Below are positions 1 to 7,454 of a stretch of DNA of 64,000 nucleotides, in pieces. The translations under genes and the position numbers were made by a program. Every line of letters begins with the position of its first letter. The stretch's first letter is position 1. A model generated the notes under the pieces. It was given only the letters and a program-made list of their open reading frames with translations. It had not been told where the DNA came from and ran no database searches. Origin of the DNA: Chitinophaga sp. CF118. GTDB lineage: Bacteria; Bacteroidota; Bacteroidia; Chitinophagales; Chitinophagaceae. Where the stretch lies: NCBI RefSeq assembly GCF_900112615.1, contig NZ_FOMK01000004.1:372001-436000 (forward strand), in the 5' to 3' direction.

Positions 1-1107
1 ATTCTCCTGGGCACGGCGCAACAGATAAGGCATTACATCCTTTACCGGACCATAAGGTAAATATTTAGAAACATGATAGCCGGCATGTGCCAGGTTGAAT
101 GTGATATTATCACTCATGCCAAAAAGCTGAGAGAAATTGACGTGAGGATGTTGATGTGGTGTTTTTTGTTTGTCCATCAGACTGGCCGCCAGCATGGAAC
201 TGTCTTCATTATGTGTACCGATAAATACCCCCAGTCTGTCCAGCCTCTCCATACAGAAGCGTACAGCTGCATCATAATCGTGGTCGGTGGCCTCTTTATT
301 CGGTTGGATAGGAGAAGGATATCCCATTTCCAGTGCACGTTTACGTTCCTTTTCCATGTACGCACCACGTACCAGTTTAGCCCCCAGCAAATATCCACCT
401 TTCTGGGCTTTGTCGAATGACTTCTGCAGGTAACTCAGCCTGTCGTGACGGTAAAGCTGAAAAGTATTATAAATAATGACATGTTCTTTATTGAAGCGGG
501 CCATGAGATCATCTGCCAGATCGTCTACCGGTTGCTGGATCCATGATTCTTCGGCATCTATCAGCAATCCGATTTTGTGCTTTGCCGCAGCTTCGGCGAT
601 AGCTGAAATGCGGTTCTGTACACGGGTAAACTCTTCCCTTTCCTGAGGACTCAAAGGAGCGCCTTCATGCAGTTTTTCAAGCAGCGAAAAACGCGCAAAA
701 CCGGTCACTTTAATTGCGATAAACGGGATTCCCGGTTTACTGGCAGCGTACCCAATAGCCTTTATAAACTCTGGAACAGCTTTATCATAGTTCTCCTCTC
801 CCTCCATTGCCTCTACCCCATAATCCAATGCTACCCCTACATGGTATTTCACTAATGCCTGTGCAGTCTGTGCTGCTTCTTCCAGACTTTCACCTCCACA
901 GAACTGACTGAAAATGGTATTCCTTATCAGGCCTTTAATAGGCAGCTTCAGTTTAAAAGCCAGCGGCGTCAATGCCCCTCCCAGCTTTACCAACCATGGC
1001 TTGCCCATACTGCTAAACAGGAAGTCAGCTTTTTTTAATGCCCGGTTAGTTTTTGATTCGAAGGCGATGGCTGTATTGTCAAATGATAATGATAGCTGCT
1101 TATCCAT
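1..1107 (-). CDS. Proline dehydrogenase (partial, C-terminus beyond left edge)
   Basis: FAD-dependent oxidation of proline to pyrroline-5-carboxylate, the first step of proline catabolism. I translated the minus strand from the ATG at 1105-1107; 369 codons are open to the window edge. Visible family motifs are KLVRGAYMEKER (about residues 241-252), IGTHNED, and the C-terminal block YLPYGPVKDVMPYLLRRAQEN, split here as YLPYGP (about 348) and the paired arginines of YLLRRAQEN that bind the substrate carboxylate. Only a short tail, perhaps 20 residues, should be missing. It is a stand-alone enzyme of about 390 residues, as in other Bacteroidota, not the bifunctional PutA. A consensus promoter lies directly upstream and would give an almost leaderless mRNA. 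Assignment is confident from the motifs; only the stop codon is unseen. Confidence 0.93.
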   Translation of the reverse strand, partial: MDKQLSLSFDNTAIAFESKTNRALKKADFLFSSMGKPWLVKLGGALTPLAFKLKLPIKGLIRNTIFSQFCGGESLEEAAQTAQALVKYHVGVALDYGVEAMEGEENYDKAVPEFIKAIGYAASKPGIPFIAIKVTGFARFSLLEKLHEGAPLSPQEREEFTRVQNRISAIAEAAAKHKIGLLIDAEESWIQQPVDDLADDLMARFNKEHVIIYNTFQLYRHDRLSYLQKSFDKAQKGGYLLGAKLVRGAYMEKERKRALEMGYPSPIQPNKEATDHDYDAAVRFCMERLDRLGVFIGTHNEDSSMLAASLMDKQKTPHQHPHVNFSQLFGMSDNITFNLAHAGYHVSKYLPYGPVKDVMPYLLRRAQEN

Positions 1108-1113
1108 GGGGCG

Positions 1114-1144
1114 CAAAGTTAGTATCCCTCTTCCTTTCCGCAAA
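1114..1144 (-). promoter_or_regulatory. Bacteroidota-type promoter of proline dehydrogenase
   Basis: On the minus strand a TTTG (1144-1141) is followed after exactly 19 nt by TAACTTTG (1121-1114), the TTTG-N19-TAnnTTTG pattern of the primary Bacteroidota sigma factor. The -7 box ends 6 nt before the ATG at 1107, so transcription would start at or within a few bases of the start codon, predicting a leaderless or very short 5' UTR. Confidence 0.72.
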
Positions 1145-1257
1145 AATTAGATAATATCCAAGTAAGCCTGTCTTTCATTAATTAAATTACTAATGAGCCA
1201 GCCTTTATTTTAAACCTGATACAGTTTTTCCGTATTTTTATATCTTCACCAAAATGA

Positions 1258-2061
1258 ATGCTCCCAGTGCCTACTTCTAATAAACAGAATAAAATCGTCC
1301 AGAGCAAATGGTTATATCTGGCAATTGTCATCTTATTATCAGCAACCACTATTGCTGCCTGGTACTATCGTCAGTACAAAAAACAACCAGCATTACAGCA
1401 GTTTCGTGATAAACAACAGGGATATACTACTTATACCGGCACACCGGGAGAACGTAAGCAGTTCTCACTGGCAGATGGTACAGTTGTAATTTTAAATGGC
1501 AACTCCCGGTTGATGGTACCTGATGATTTTGCGTCTAAGCACTCCGTATTACTGGATGGGGAGGCTTATTTTGATGCTCCGGCTGCTTTAACAGTGAAGA
1601 CCAATATACTGGTGATGACCACGCAGCCGTCTGCTGCTTTCAAAATCCGGTGTTTTGAGCAACAACAGGGTGCTACCGGCTATTTAGTGCGGGGAAAGGT
1701 GCAGGTGACCAAATCCTACCATTCTACCACCGATAACCAACCAGAGATATTGGGAGATGGAAATATGATCCTCGCTAATAAGGAAATAGACCTGATGGAG
1801 AAGGAAACTTATGTACCGCTGGAAATGCAGGAATGGCTGGCTGAGAAAATAACATTCGAGAAAGAACCGTTCATGAATGTGATGCATAAATTAGAAGACT
1901 GGTATGGTACAGAGATTTATGTTGATGGGAATGGCGGCGAATTACCCCCTATAACAGCCAGCTTTGACCATGCGACACTGAGTGAGGTAATGGATAAGAT
2001 TAAGAAACAAGCTGATTTTAAATACAAGATTAAGCCCGAACAGGTAGAGATTAAATTCTGA
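1258..2061 (+). CDS. Orphan FecR-like protein (anti-sigma/sensor type)
   Basis: A 267-residue single-pass membrane protein. Residues about 17-36 form a transmembrane segment (WLYLAIVILLSATTIAAWYY). They are followed by a periplasmic FecR-type beta domain (about 55-160, with QFSLADGTVVILNGNSRL and DGEAYFD) and a C-terminal DUF4974/STN-like domain (about 190-267). In FecR proteins the cytoplasmic N-terminus binds an ECF sigma factor and the periplasmic part senses a TonB receptor. Here the cytoplasmic part is only about 15 residues, much shorter than the roughly 80-100 residues of the two complete FecR proteins elsewhere in this window, and no sigma factor or SusC gene is adjacent. It may therefore not hold a sigma factor, or may use a partner elsewhere. 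An out-of-frame ATG overlaps 4 nt upstream; 1258 is the only in-frame start near the 5' end. Confidence 0.8.
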   Translation: MLPVPTSNKQNKIVQSKWLYLAIVILLSATTIAAWYYRQYKKQPALQQFRDKQQGYTTYTGTPGERKQFSLADGTVVILNGNSRLMVPDDFASKHSVLLDGEAYFDAPAALTVKTNILVMTTQPSAAFKIRCFEQQQGATGYLVRGKVQVTKSYHSTTDNQPEILGDGNMILANKEIDLMEKETYVPLEMQEWLAEKITFEKEPFMNVMHKLEDWYGTEIYVDGNGGELPPITASFDHATLSEVMDKIKKQADFKYKIKPEQVEIKF

Positions 2062-2086
2062 GGACAATGACGAAATGGAAGATGGT

Positions 2087-2131
2087 AAAATGAAAAAAGA
2101 GGGTGCAAAATACACCCTCTTTTTTCATTTT
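2087..2131. terminator. Bidirectional terminator between convergent genes
   Basis: A perfect 19-bp inverted repeat (2087-2105 and 2113-2131) with a 7-nt loop has A-runs on the left arm and T-runs on the right. It serves both the FecR-like gene on the plus strand (stop at 2061) and the TIM-barrel gene on the minus strand (stop at 2146). Confidence 0.9.
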
Positions 2132-2145
2132 ATGCAATGATTACT

Positions 2146-3177
2146 TCAGCTTAATTCTGCTCCAACTTTTTTCAACAGTTCCAGTGTTTTGCGAACACCT
2201 TCATCTTCGGAGAGCTGTGTACCTTCATATTCTATCCCTACATGACCGGTATAACCAGCATCTTTCACAATCTTCATTATTTTACGGTAGTCTGTTTCTA
2301 TACAATTGCCATCGGCATCGAAATCATGTGTTTTAGCACTTACACCTTTTGCGAAAGGCATGAGTTCTGTTACTCCCTCATAACGATCATATTCTTCCAG
2401 GCACTTTGTTTTAGCCCATGCTTCCGGTGTATCATTTTCCGGTTTGGTACGGTTCAGGCAGAAATTACCAAAATCAGGTAATGTACCACAGTTAGGCCTG
2501 TTGACAGCTTTCATCACACTGGATAACCATTTACCATTGGATGAGTTGCCGCCATGATTTTCAACGATGACATTAATATTATGTGTACTGCCAAATTCGG
2601 CCAGTTTAGCGAGAGACTCTTCTACTGCTTTGGCAACTTCTTCCGGCTTCCCATCGCCTGCCGCATTTACGCGAATGGCGTGACAGCCCAGGTATTCTGC
2701 TGCTTCTACCCACTTATAATGATTCTCTACCGCTTTAAGTCTCTTTTTAGCATCGGAATCCCCCATTTCACCTTCTCCATCACACATTATCAGTACACTG
2801 CGTACCCCATTATCACTACAACGCTTTTTCAGGTCTGCCAGGTAGGCTTTATCGTTTGCTTTATCTTTAAAGAACTGATTAACGTACTCTACCGCTTCAA
2901 TACCAAAATCCTTTTTAGCCTTCCCCGGGAAATCCAGGTGCGACATCTTATTGGAGAATAATGCCTGGTGAAAAGACCATTCTGCCAGGGAGATCTTAAA
3001 GAAAAGTGGTTTCTCCTCCGTACTACCGGGCAGGGCAGTAGCAGCTGTACTGTCTTTGCTTCCTTTTGTGGATGAACCACTATTACAGGCCGCTAATATA
3101 GATGGCAACATACCTGCTCCCATTGTATATAAAGCCATTTGTCTCAGAAATTCCCTGCGTTGCTTAGGATTGTTCAT
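2146..3177 (-). CDS. Exported sugar isomerase/epimerase-like TIM-barrel lipoprotein
   Basis: A 343-residue protein of the xylose-isomerase-like TIM-barrel superfamily (hydroxypyruvate isomerase / AP endonuclease 2 fold). The N-terminus carries a twin-arginine motif (RREFLRQM, residues 7-14), a hydrophobic stretch, and a lipobox ending at Cys31 (ILAAC), so it is probably a Tat-exported lipoprotein. Barrel motifs include VEYVNQFF, VLIMCDGEGEMG, AIRVNAAGDG, VIVENHGGNSS (metal-site glutamate) and GHVGIEYEG near the C-terminus. Relatives in Bacteroidota are usually secreted and annotated as sugar phosphate isomerase/epimerase; the substrate is unknown. It stands alone, between two terminators. Confidence 0.83.
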   Translation of the reverse strand: MNNPKQRREFLRQMALYTMGAGMLPSILAACNSGSSTKGSKDSTAATALPGSTEEKPLFFKISLAEWSFHQALFSNKMSHLDFPGKAKKDFGIEAVEYVNQFFKDKANDKAYLADLKKRCSDNGVRSVLIMCDGEGEMGDSDAKKRLKAVENHYKWVEAAEYLGCHAIRVNAAGDGKPEEVAKAVEESLAKLAEFGSTHNINVIVENHGGNSSNGKWLSSVMKAVNRPNCGTLPDFGNFCLNRTKPENDTPEAWAKTKCLEEYDRYEGVTELMPFAKGVSAKTHDFDADGNCIETDYRKIMKIVKDAGYTGHVGIEYEGTQLSEDEGVRKTLELLKKVGAELS

Positions 3178-3381
3178 TATACGTGGTTTTAATGCGGATT
3201 AATATTAAAATATACAATTTATAGTGGAAAGGAGTATGTGGTTCTAATAAAAATGTAAAAAATTATCCCAAAAGCATAGTTTTTTCACATTTTATTTATA
3301 CCTTAAAACTTCTAAATCCCCGTTTGTCTTTATTTTATAATTCCACCCTGATGTACGCAAGTAACATCATATGTGATAACT

Positions 3382-3415
3382 AAAGCCGTATCAGGACTTG
3401 TTCCGGTACGGCTTT
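3382..3415 (-). terminator. Terminator of the alpha/beta hydrolase gene
   Basis: AAAGCCGTA (3382-3390) pairs with TACGGCTTT (3407-3415) over a 16-nt loop, just beyond the stop of the minus-strand gene ending at 3433. Its arm and loop sequence closely resembles the terminator at 5348-5381. Confidence 0.7.
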
Positions 3416-3432
3416 TCTAATTCCGGGTATCA

Positions 3433-4299
3433 TCAATTTAGGAAATCCAACACTTTTTCAATCACTACTTTATCTTTCATGATCCTGAAATGACCATCCC
3501 CGTTTATACGAAGCGCTGAGATGGAGGAATATTGTTGCAGAAACATATTGATCTCTTCCGGTTTAGCTACCGTATCATTCTCATCATATACTACCAGGAT
3601 TTTCTCTGCCTTTATCTGCTGTGGGTAAAGGAAAAGATCTAACTCTTTCAGATCCTGGTGCAGTTGTTTTAAAATCTGTTGCTCTACTTTTTCAACCACT
3701 ACCGGAGGGATACGGAACAGATCATACGTTTCTTTAAAAAAGGAAGGCGCACTTACGGCAGCACTTATCATCACGAGGCGAGGTACGGTTACCTCCTGAC
3801 GAACCAATGTGAGTGCGGCATTCAGTCCTCCAAGTGAATGTCCTATAATCGCATGTACCGGACCTGCCTGTTGCAATACCTGGTGCATAACGTGCATCCA
3901 CTGTATCAGGTTCGTCCTTTTCCCTGCAGAGAAACCATGTGCCGGAGCATCGAATGATATTACCTCATATCCACTGCTCACCAAAGCAGTGATCATATGT
4001 TTGAAATCGAGAGGAGAACCACCCCAACCATGTAAGAGCAATACTTTTTTATCCGATTGCCCCCAGCTGTAAGTAGCCAATCTAATTTGATCTCCCCGAA
4101 AAGGATATATGCTGAGTTGCATCTCACCAACTTTAGCTTCATTCTTTACCTCCATATGCGTGGACCGGAATTTTCTTTTGGGAGGAGTGGAATAAAGCCG
4201 TAGGAATAAACTTGCGGCCAAGCCGGGGAAAGGTTTTCCCAGCACAGACAGCAACAAAGCAGAAACCTTAAGAGATGTGGGTAATACTTGTTTTTGCAT
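3433..4299 (-). CDS. Alpha/beta hydrolase
   Basis: A 288-residue alpha/beta-hydrolase-fold protein. It has the oxyanion-hole motif LLLHGWGGSP (about 87-95), the nucleophile elbow GHSLGG (Ser155), an acid residue in YDENDT (Asp242) and the catalytic histidine in NGDGHF (His270): a complete Ser-Asp-His triad in the right order and spacing. The N-terminal 35 residues are hydrophobic (KVSALLLSVLGKPFPGLAASL) and may be a membrane anchor or an uncleaved signal. The substrate cannot be read from the sequence; an esterase or lipase-like role is likely. It is monocistronic, with its own terminator downstream and a gap of about 125 bp to the methyltransferase gene. Confidence 0.86.
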   Translation of the reverse strand: MQKQVLPTSLKVSALLLSVLGKPFPGLAASLFLRLYSTPPKRKFRSTHMEVKNEAKVGEMQLSIYPFRGDQIRLATYSWGQSDKKVLLLHGWGGSPLDFKHMITALVSSGYEVISFDAPAHGFSAGKRTNLIQWMHVMHQVLQQAGPVHAIIGHSLGGLNAALTLVRQEVTVPRLVMISAAVSAPSFFKETYDLFRIPPVVVEKVEQQILKQLHQDLKELDLFLYPQQIKAEKILVVYDENDTVAKPEEINMFLQQYSSISALRINGDGHFRIMKDKVVIEKVLDFLN

Positions 4300-4424
4300 A
4301 AAGTGGATTCAATGCCAGACCAGCTTATCCGTTCAGAGTTTCAATGGCCTTATAAAATTAAAGCATTAAATCTTATTTAAGAAATAAGGTAAAAGGGAAG
4401 TTTTCAAGAATACTTTAAGGCTAC

Positions 4425-5294
4425 TTATTCAGCAACTTTTAAACGCCAGGTAGCATTGACCTTTCCATTCTTGCGCCCCAGTTCCAATTGTTCCGGAGTA
4501 GCGTTCTTAAACAGGTATTCCAATGCAATCGTTTTTGAATAATCGGTCACTGCTTTTTTGTCAATGATAAAACCTGCCTTTTTGAATAATGCTTCTGCTG
4601 CTTCAAAACTTTCAAACTTATTTTCTTCAATATGATGTGCAGCAAAGAATTGCTGCAGTTTATCATCAAAACCCAGGTTACGGCTGTCGCTCATGTTCTT
4701 AATATAGATATCCGCTGTAATCCAGTAGCCACCATGTTTTTTCAGTACTTTATGAATGATGCTGAGCAGTTTTTCTTTTTCTTCATCTCCCAGATACATT
4801 AGTAATCCTTCATTCACTATAACGATCTCACCCGGAGAGAACCGGCTAACAATATTCATGAACTGTTCTTCATCCAGCGCATTGAGGGGTAATGTTTCCA
4901 GTTTGCCCTTTGTTTCAGAGCCATCTTGTTGCAAGGTTGTTACAAAGTTGATTTTCGTTGCGATCAGATCTGGCAGATCAGTATCTATGTAATGAACATC
5001 ATGTTCTTTTACTGCATTAAGACCACGGAATGAAAAGCCGGAAGATAATTCCAGGATATTCTTTGCAGACAGTTCTGTAAGCAGTTGATCGATACTCCAG
5101 TACCTGTTTTCAAAATGGGCCAGTCTTGCCCAGAAACCGAATTCTGTACGGTTGTAATCAGGAATATATTTCTCAGGATATGCCATGAGTTCTGCGGCCT
5201 GTCTGGCATAAGGAATTGGGGTCATTCCCTTCATTAGCAGCAATGATCTGGCAGAAGGGCTGATAGTATTGTAATTACGATCATTTATGTTCAT
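4425..5294 (-). CDS. Class I SAM-dependent methyltransferase (LCMT/Tcmp-like)
   Basis: A 289-residue methyltransferase of the leucine carboxyl methyltransferase / Tcmp-type O-methyltransferase group (PF04072-like). SAM-binding motif I is NILELSSGFSFRG (about 79-91), the acidic ribose-binding strand is YIDTDLP (102-108), and the conserved post-motif VNEGLLMYLG lies at about residues 158-167. Members methylate carboxyl or hydroxyl groups of small molecules or proteins; the substrate is not inferable here. A TACCTTTG -7 box lies about 40 nt upstream of the ATG at 5292-5294, so it is probably transcribed alone. Confidence 0.83.
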   Translation of the reverse strand: MNINDRNYNTISPSARSLLLMKGMTPIPYARQAAELMAYPEKYIPDYNRTEFGFWARLAHFENRYWSIDQLLTELSAKNILELSSGFSFRGLNAVKEHDVHYIDTDLPDLIATKINFVTTLQQDGSETKGKLETLPLNALDEEQFMNIVSRFSPGEIVIVNEGLLMYLGDEEKEKLLSIIHKVLKKHGGYWITADIYIKNMSDSRNLGFDDKLQQFFAAHHIEENKFESFEAAEALFKKAGFIIDKKAVTDYSKTIALEYLFKNATPEQLELGRKNGKVNATWRLKVAE

Positions 5295-5335
5295 TTGGTG
5301 TATGTTTCCGGGTTAAGCTTAACGTGTTTGCCATA

Positions 5336-5343
5336 CAAAGGTA
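5336..5343 (-). promoter_or_regulatory. Candidate -7 box for the methyltransferase gene
   Basis: The minus strand reads TACCTTTG at 5343-5336, matching TAnnTTTG, about 40 nt before the start codon. No clean TTTG is present at the -33 distance (a TTTC lies 16 nt upstream). That part overlaps the terminator of the preceding operon. Confidence 0.5.
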
Positions 5344-5347
5344 AGAA

Positions 5348-5381
5348 AAAGCCGCACTGGAAATTTGTCCGGTACGGCTTT
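5348..5381 (-). terminator. Terminator of the SusCD/catabolic operon
   Basis: AAAGCCG (5348-5354) pairs with CGGCTTT (5375-5381), and the inner bases ACTGG / CCGGT extend the stem with one wobble. It lies 32 nt past the stop of the transporter gene at 5413, the last gene of the minus-strand operon. Confidence 0.72.
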
Positions 5382-5412
5382 AAATTGTTATTCAATGGAT
5401 AGTGACTGGTTA

Positions 5413-6420
5413 TTAATCTTTAGGCGGATGCCGGTGCCACCAGGAGGCCAGCAGGGAACCGGTCACATTCATTAAAGGCCCAAACACAGCGGGTGCCAGT
5501 CCTACGGTAGCGATCTTTCCCATACTCTTTGCGATGGCAGATGCCAATCCGCCATTCTGCATACCCACCTCGATAGCAATGGTACGGCAGTCCTGTTCTT
5601 TCATGCGAATCAGTTTAGCCAGTCCGTAACCCAATCCGTAACCGGACAGGTTATGAATGAGAGAGGAAAGTATCAGCAGCATTCCTACCTGCAACAGGCT
5701 ATCACGGCCGTGTGCGGTAATGATTACAATGATGAAAGCAATGGCAGTCATCGATACTTTCGGCATGATATTATCCAGCCATTTTAAACGGCCTTTCAGG
5801 AAGTGATTGAAAAGCAATCCGGCAGCTACAGGCAGGATCACCATTTTTGTGATATCCCACATCATGGTCGTCACACTAATATTGATATAACTGCCTGCCA
5901 GCCAGCGCATCAGGAAAGGAGTTACTAATGGCGCCAGCATGGTGGAAACGGCTGTCAGTGTTACTGATAAAGCCAGATTGGCCTTTGCCAGATAGGAAAT
6001 AACGTTAGAAGCCATGCCGCAGGGAACAGTCCCTATCAGTATTACCCCAGCAGCAATTTCCGGTGGGAAGTTGAACAGGTGTGCCAATCCCCAGCCAATA
6101 AACGGCATAATGGTAAAATGGCAGATTACCCCGGTGAATACGCCCTGCGGCATTTTTATTACACCATAGAAATCATGCAGGCTCATGGAAGTACCCATTC
6201 CAAACATAATGATCATCAATAATGGAGTAATCAGCTTTGAAGACTCCCAACTACCAACATGTGTGAAATACTGCGGATAATACAAAGAAGTAGTAACAGC
6301 AGCAAAGATCATCAAAGTGTATACAAACCCACGTGTTTGTGGTTTCCTCGAAAATATAACGGCCAGGATAATCCAGCATGCGATAATAAAAGGACCCGCA
6401 GAGGGGAGTAATGTGTTCAT
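5413..6420 (-). CDS. Bile acid:sodium symporter (SBF/BASS) family transporter
   Basis: A polytopic inner-membrane protein of 335 residues with about 9-10 predicted hydrophobic helices. The family signatures GTVPCGMASNVISYLAKAN and AIEVGMQNGGLASAIAK correspond to the two crossover regions that form the sodium and substrate sites. BASS proteins import organic anions (bile acids, pyruvate, pantoate and others) with sodium. The ATG at 6418-6420 was chosen because the longer frame would begin at TTG inside the upstream gene; the ATG leaves a 22-nt gap. As the last gene after the RraA-like, amidohydrolase, PLP-enzyme and RidA genes, it probably carries the organic acid product into the cytoplasm. 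Substrate identity is inference. Confidence 0.87.
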   Translation of the reverse strand: MNTLLPSAGPFIIACWIILAVIFSRKPQTRGFVYTLMIFAAVTTSLYYPQYFTHVGSWESSKLITPLLMIIMFGMGTSMSLHDFYGVIKMPQGVFTGVICHFTIMPFIGWGLAHLFNFPPEIAAGVILIGTVPCGMASNVISYLAKANLALSVTLTAVSTMLAPLVTPFLMRWLAGSYINISVTTMMWDITKMVILPVAAGLLFNHFLKGRLKWLDNIMPKVSMTAIAFIIVIITAHGRDSLLQVGMLLILSSLIHNLSGYGLGYGLAKLIRMKEQDCRTIAIEVGMQNGGLASAIAKSMGKIATVGLAPAVFGPLMNVTGSLLASWWHRHPPKD

Positions 6421-6442
6421 ATCAATGGAATTTGTATTCGGT

Positions 6443-7360
6443 TTACCAGGTTCTTTTTTCAAGCATTTTGTCAAGTTCCTGGCGTGTCATAGGTGTTTTA
6501 CCGGTTTGTTTGTGTTGCCATTCGATAAATGCATTCCGGATGGCATCCGTCCAGTTGTTATCAATTTCGCCGGGAGTATAACGCCCCGACTTTAACATCT
6601 CAAATCCAAACTGGTCTTTTACAATGATGAATGCAGCAATGCGGATTACCTTTTCTGCAAGGTGTGCCGGGATAAATACAACTCCTTCTTTAGAAGAGAG
6701 TACGAGATCGCCCGGTAATACAATAGCATGACCTATGCGAATAGGTGTATTCAATCCTGTGAGCATTACATTCTTCAGGTAAGAGGGATCCCAGTCCCTC
6801 ACAAAGGCATTAAACCCTTCTATCTGTTCCAGTCCTTCGAGATCGCGGGCAGAAGCGTTGAATATAACGCCATTGCCTGAACGTGCAAAAATTGCGTTGC
6901 CCAGATTAGAACCGATCAAAGTACCCTCCGAGATCTTTCCAAAACCATCTGCCACATAAACATCTCCTTTACTCAACTGCTGAATAGGCCAGGAATTTGT
7001 GTTTCCCTTAAACCCTTTTTCCGCACCTCTTTCCTTAATATGCTGTTCCACATCTGGTCTGGCTGGCATGAACATCGCAGTTACGGCGCGGCCCACAATA
7101 GGCTTGTCGGGATGGATCATTTTCCATCCTCCGTCAAACTGACAATGGTACCCCTCTCCTTCCAGGATCGTCCATACATCGTCGATATTCACTTCTCGGG
7201 CTTGTGCAATCAGGGCATCAGGGATCTTAGGTCTTCCATCCGGGAAACGCTCTCCCTGCCATTCGGAAGTGAGGAAGATCAATTCTTCCTTTGGTATGGT
7301 CTGCGCCCGTAGTTTTGAAATAAACAACAAGGTGAGAGGAAGGATATACAAAAATTTCAT
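6443..7360 (-). CDS. Exported RraA-like / HMG aldolase family protein
   Basis: A 305-residue protein with a signal peptide (MKFLYILPLTLLFISKLRAQ) and an RraA-fold core: GRAVTAMFMPARPD, GDVYVADGFGKISEGTLIGS, NAIFARSGNGVIFNASARDLEGL and the C-terminal GDLVLSSKEGVVFIP. The family includes 4-hydroxy-4-methyl-2-oxoglutarate aldolases / oxaloacetate decarboxylases as well as the RNase E regulator RraA. The G-x-N-L-G-N and R-D motifs of the aldolase site are present (SNLGNA, ARDLE). A cleavable signal peptide is unusual for this family, whose classic members are cytoplasmic. The ATG at 7358-7360 is preferred over a TTG nine bases upstream. It probably acts on an oxo-acid made by the upstream enzymes (inference). 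Confidence 0.82.
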   Translation of the reverse strand: MKFLYILPLTLLFISKLRAQTIPKEELIFLTSEWQGERFPDGRPKIPDALIAQAREVNIDDVWTILEGEGYHCQFDGGWKMIHPDKPIVGRAVTAMFMPARPDVEQHIKERGAEKGFKGNTNSWPIQQLSKGDVYVADGFGKISEGTLIGSNLGNAIFARSGNGVIFNASARDLEGLEQIEGFNAFVRDWDPSYLKNVMLTGLNTPIRIGHAIVLPGDLVLSSKEGVVFIPAHLAEKVIRIAAFIIVKDQFGFEMLKSGRYTPGEIDNNWTDAIRNAFIEWQHKQTGKTPMTRQELDKMLEKRTW

Positions 7361-7454
7361 GTGGTGCAATTTATAGAATGGATGATAGTTTTTCTGGTGT
7401 ATTTATAGATCAATAGTAATCATACTTTATTAGCAGTCCTATACTTTTTAAGTT

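Noticed and set aside
73..420. Plus-strand ORF at the left edge
   Set aside because: It is the shadow of proline dehydrogenase, whose motifs are read on the minus strand.
6421..6474. Longer start for the BASS transporter overlapping the RraA gene
   Set aside because: Would begin at TTG inside the RraA coding sequence and add a non-hydrophobic extension; the ATG at 6420 starts at the first membrane helix.
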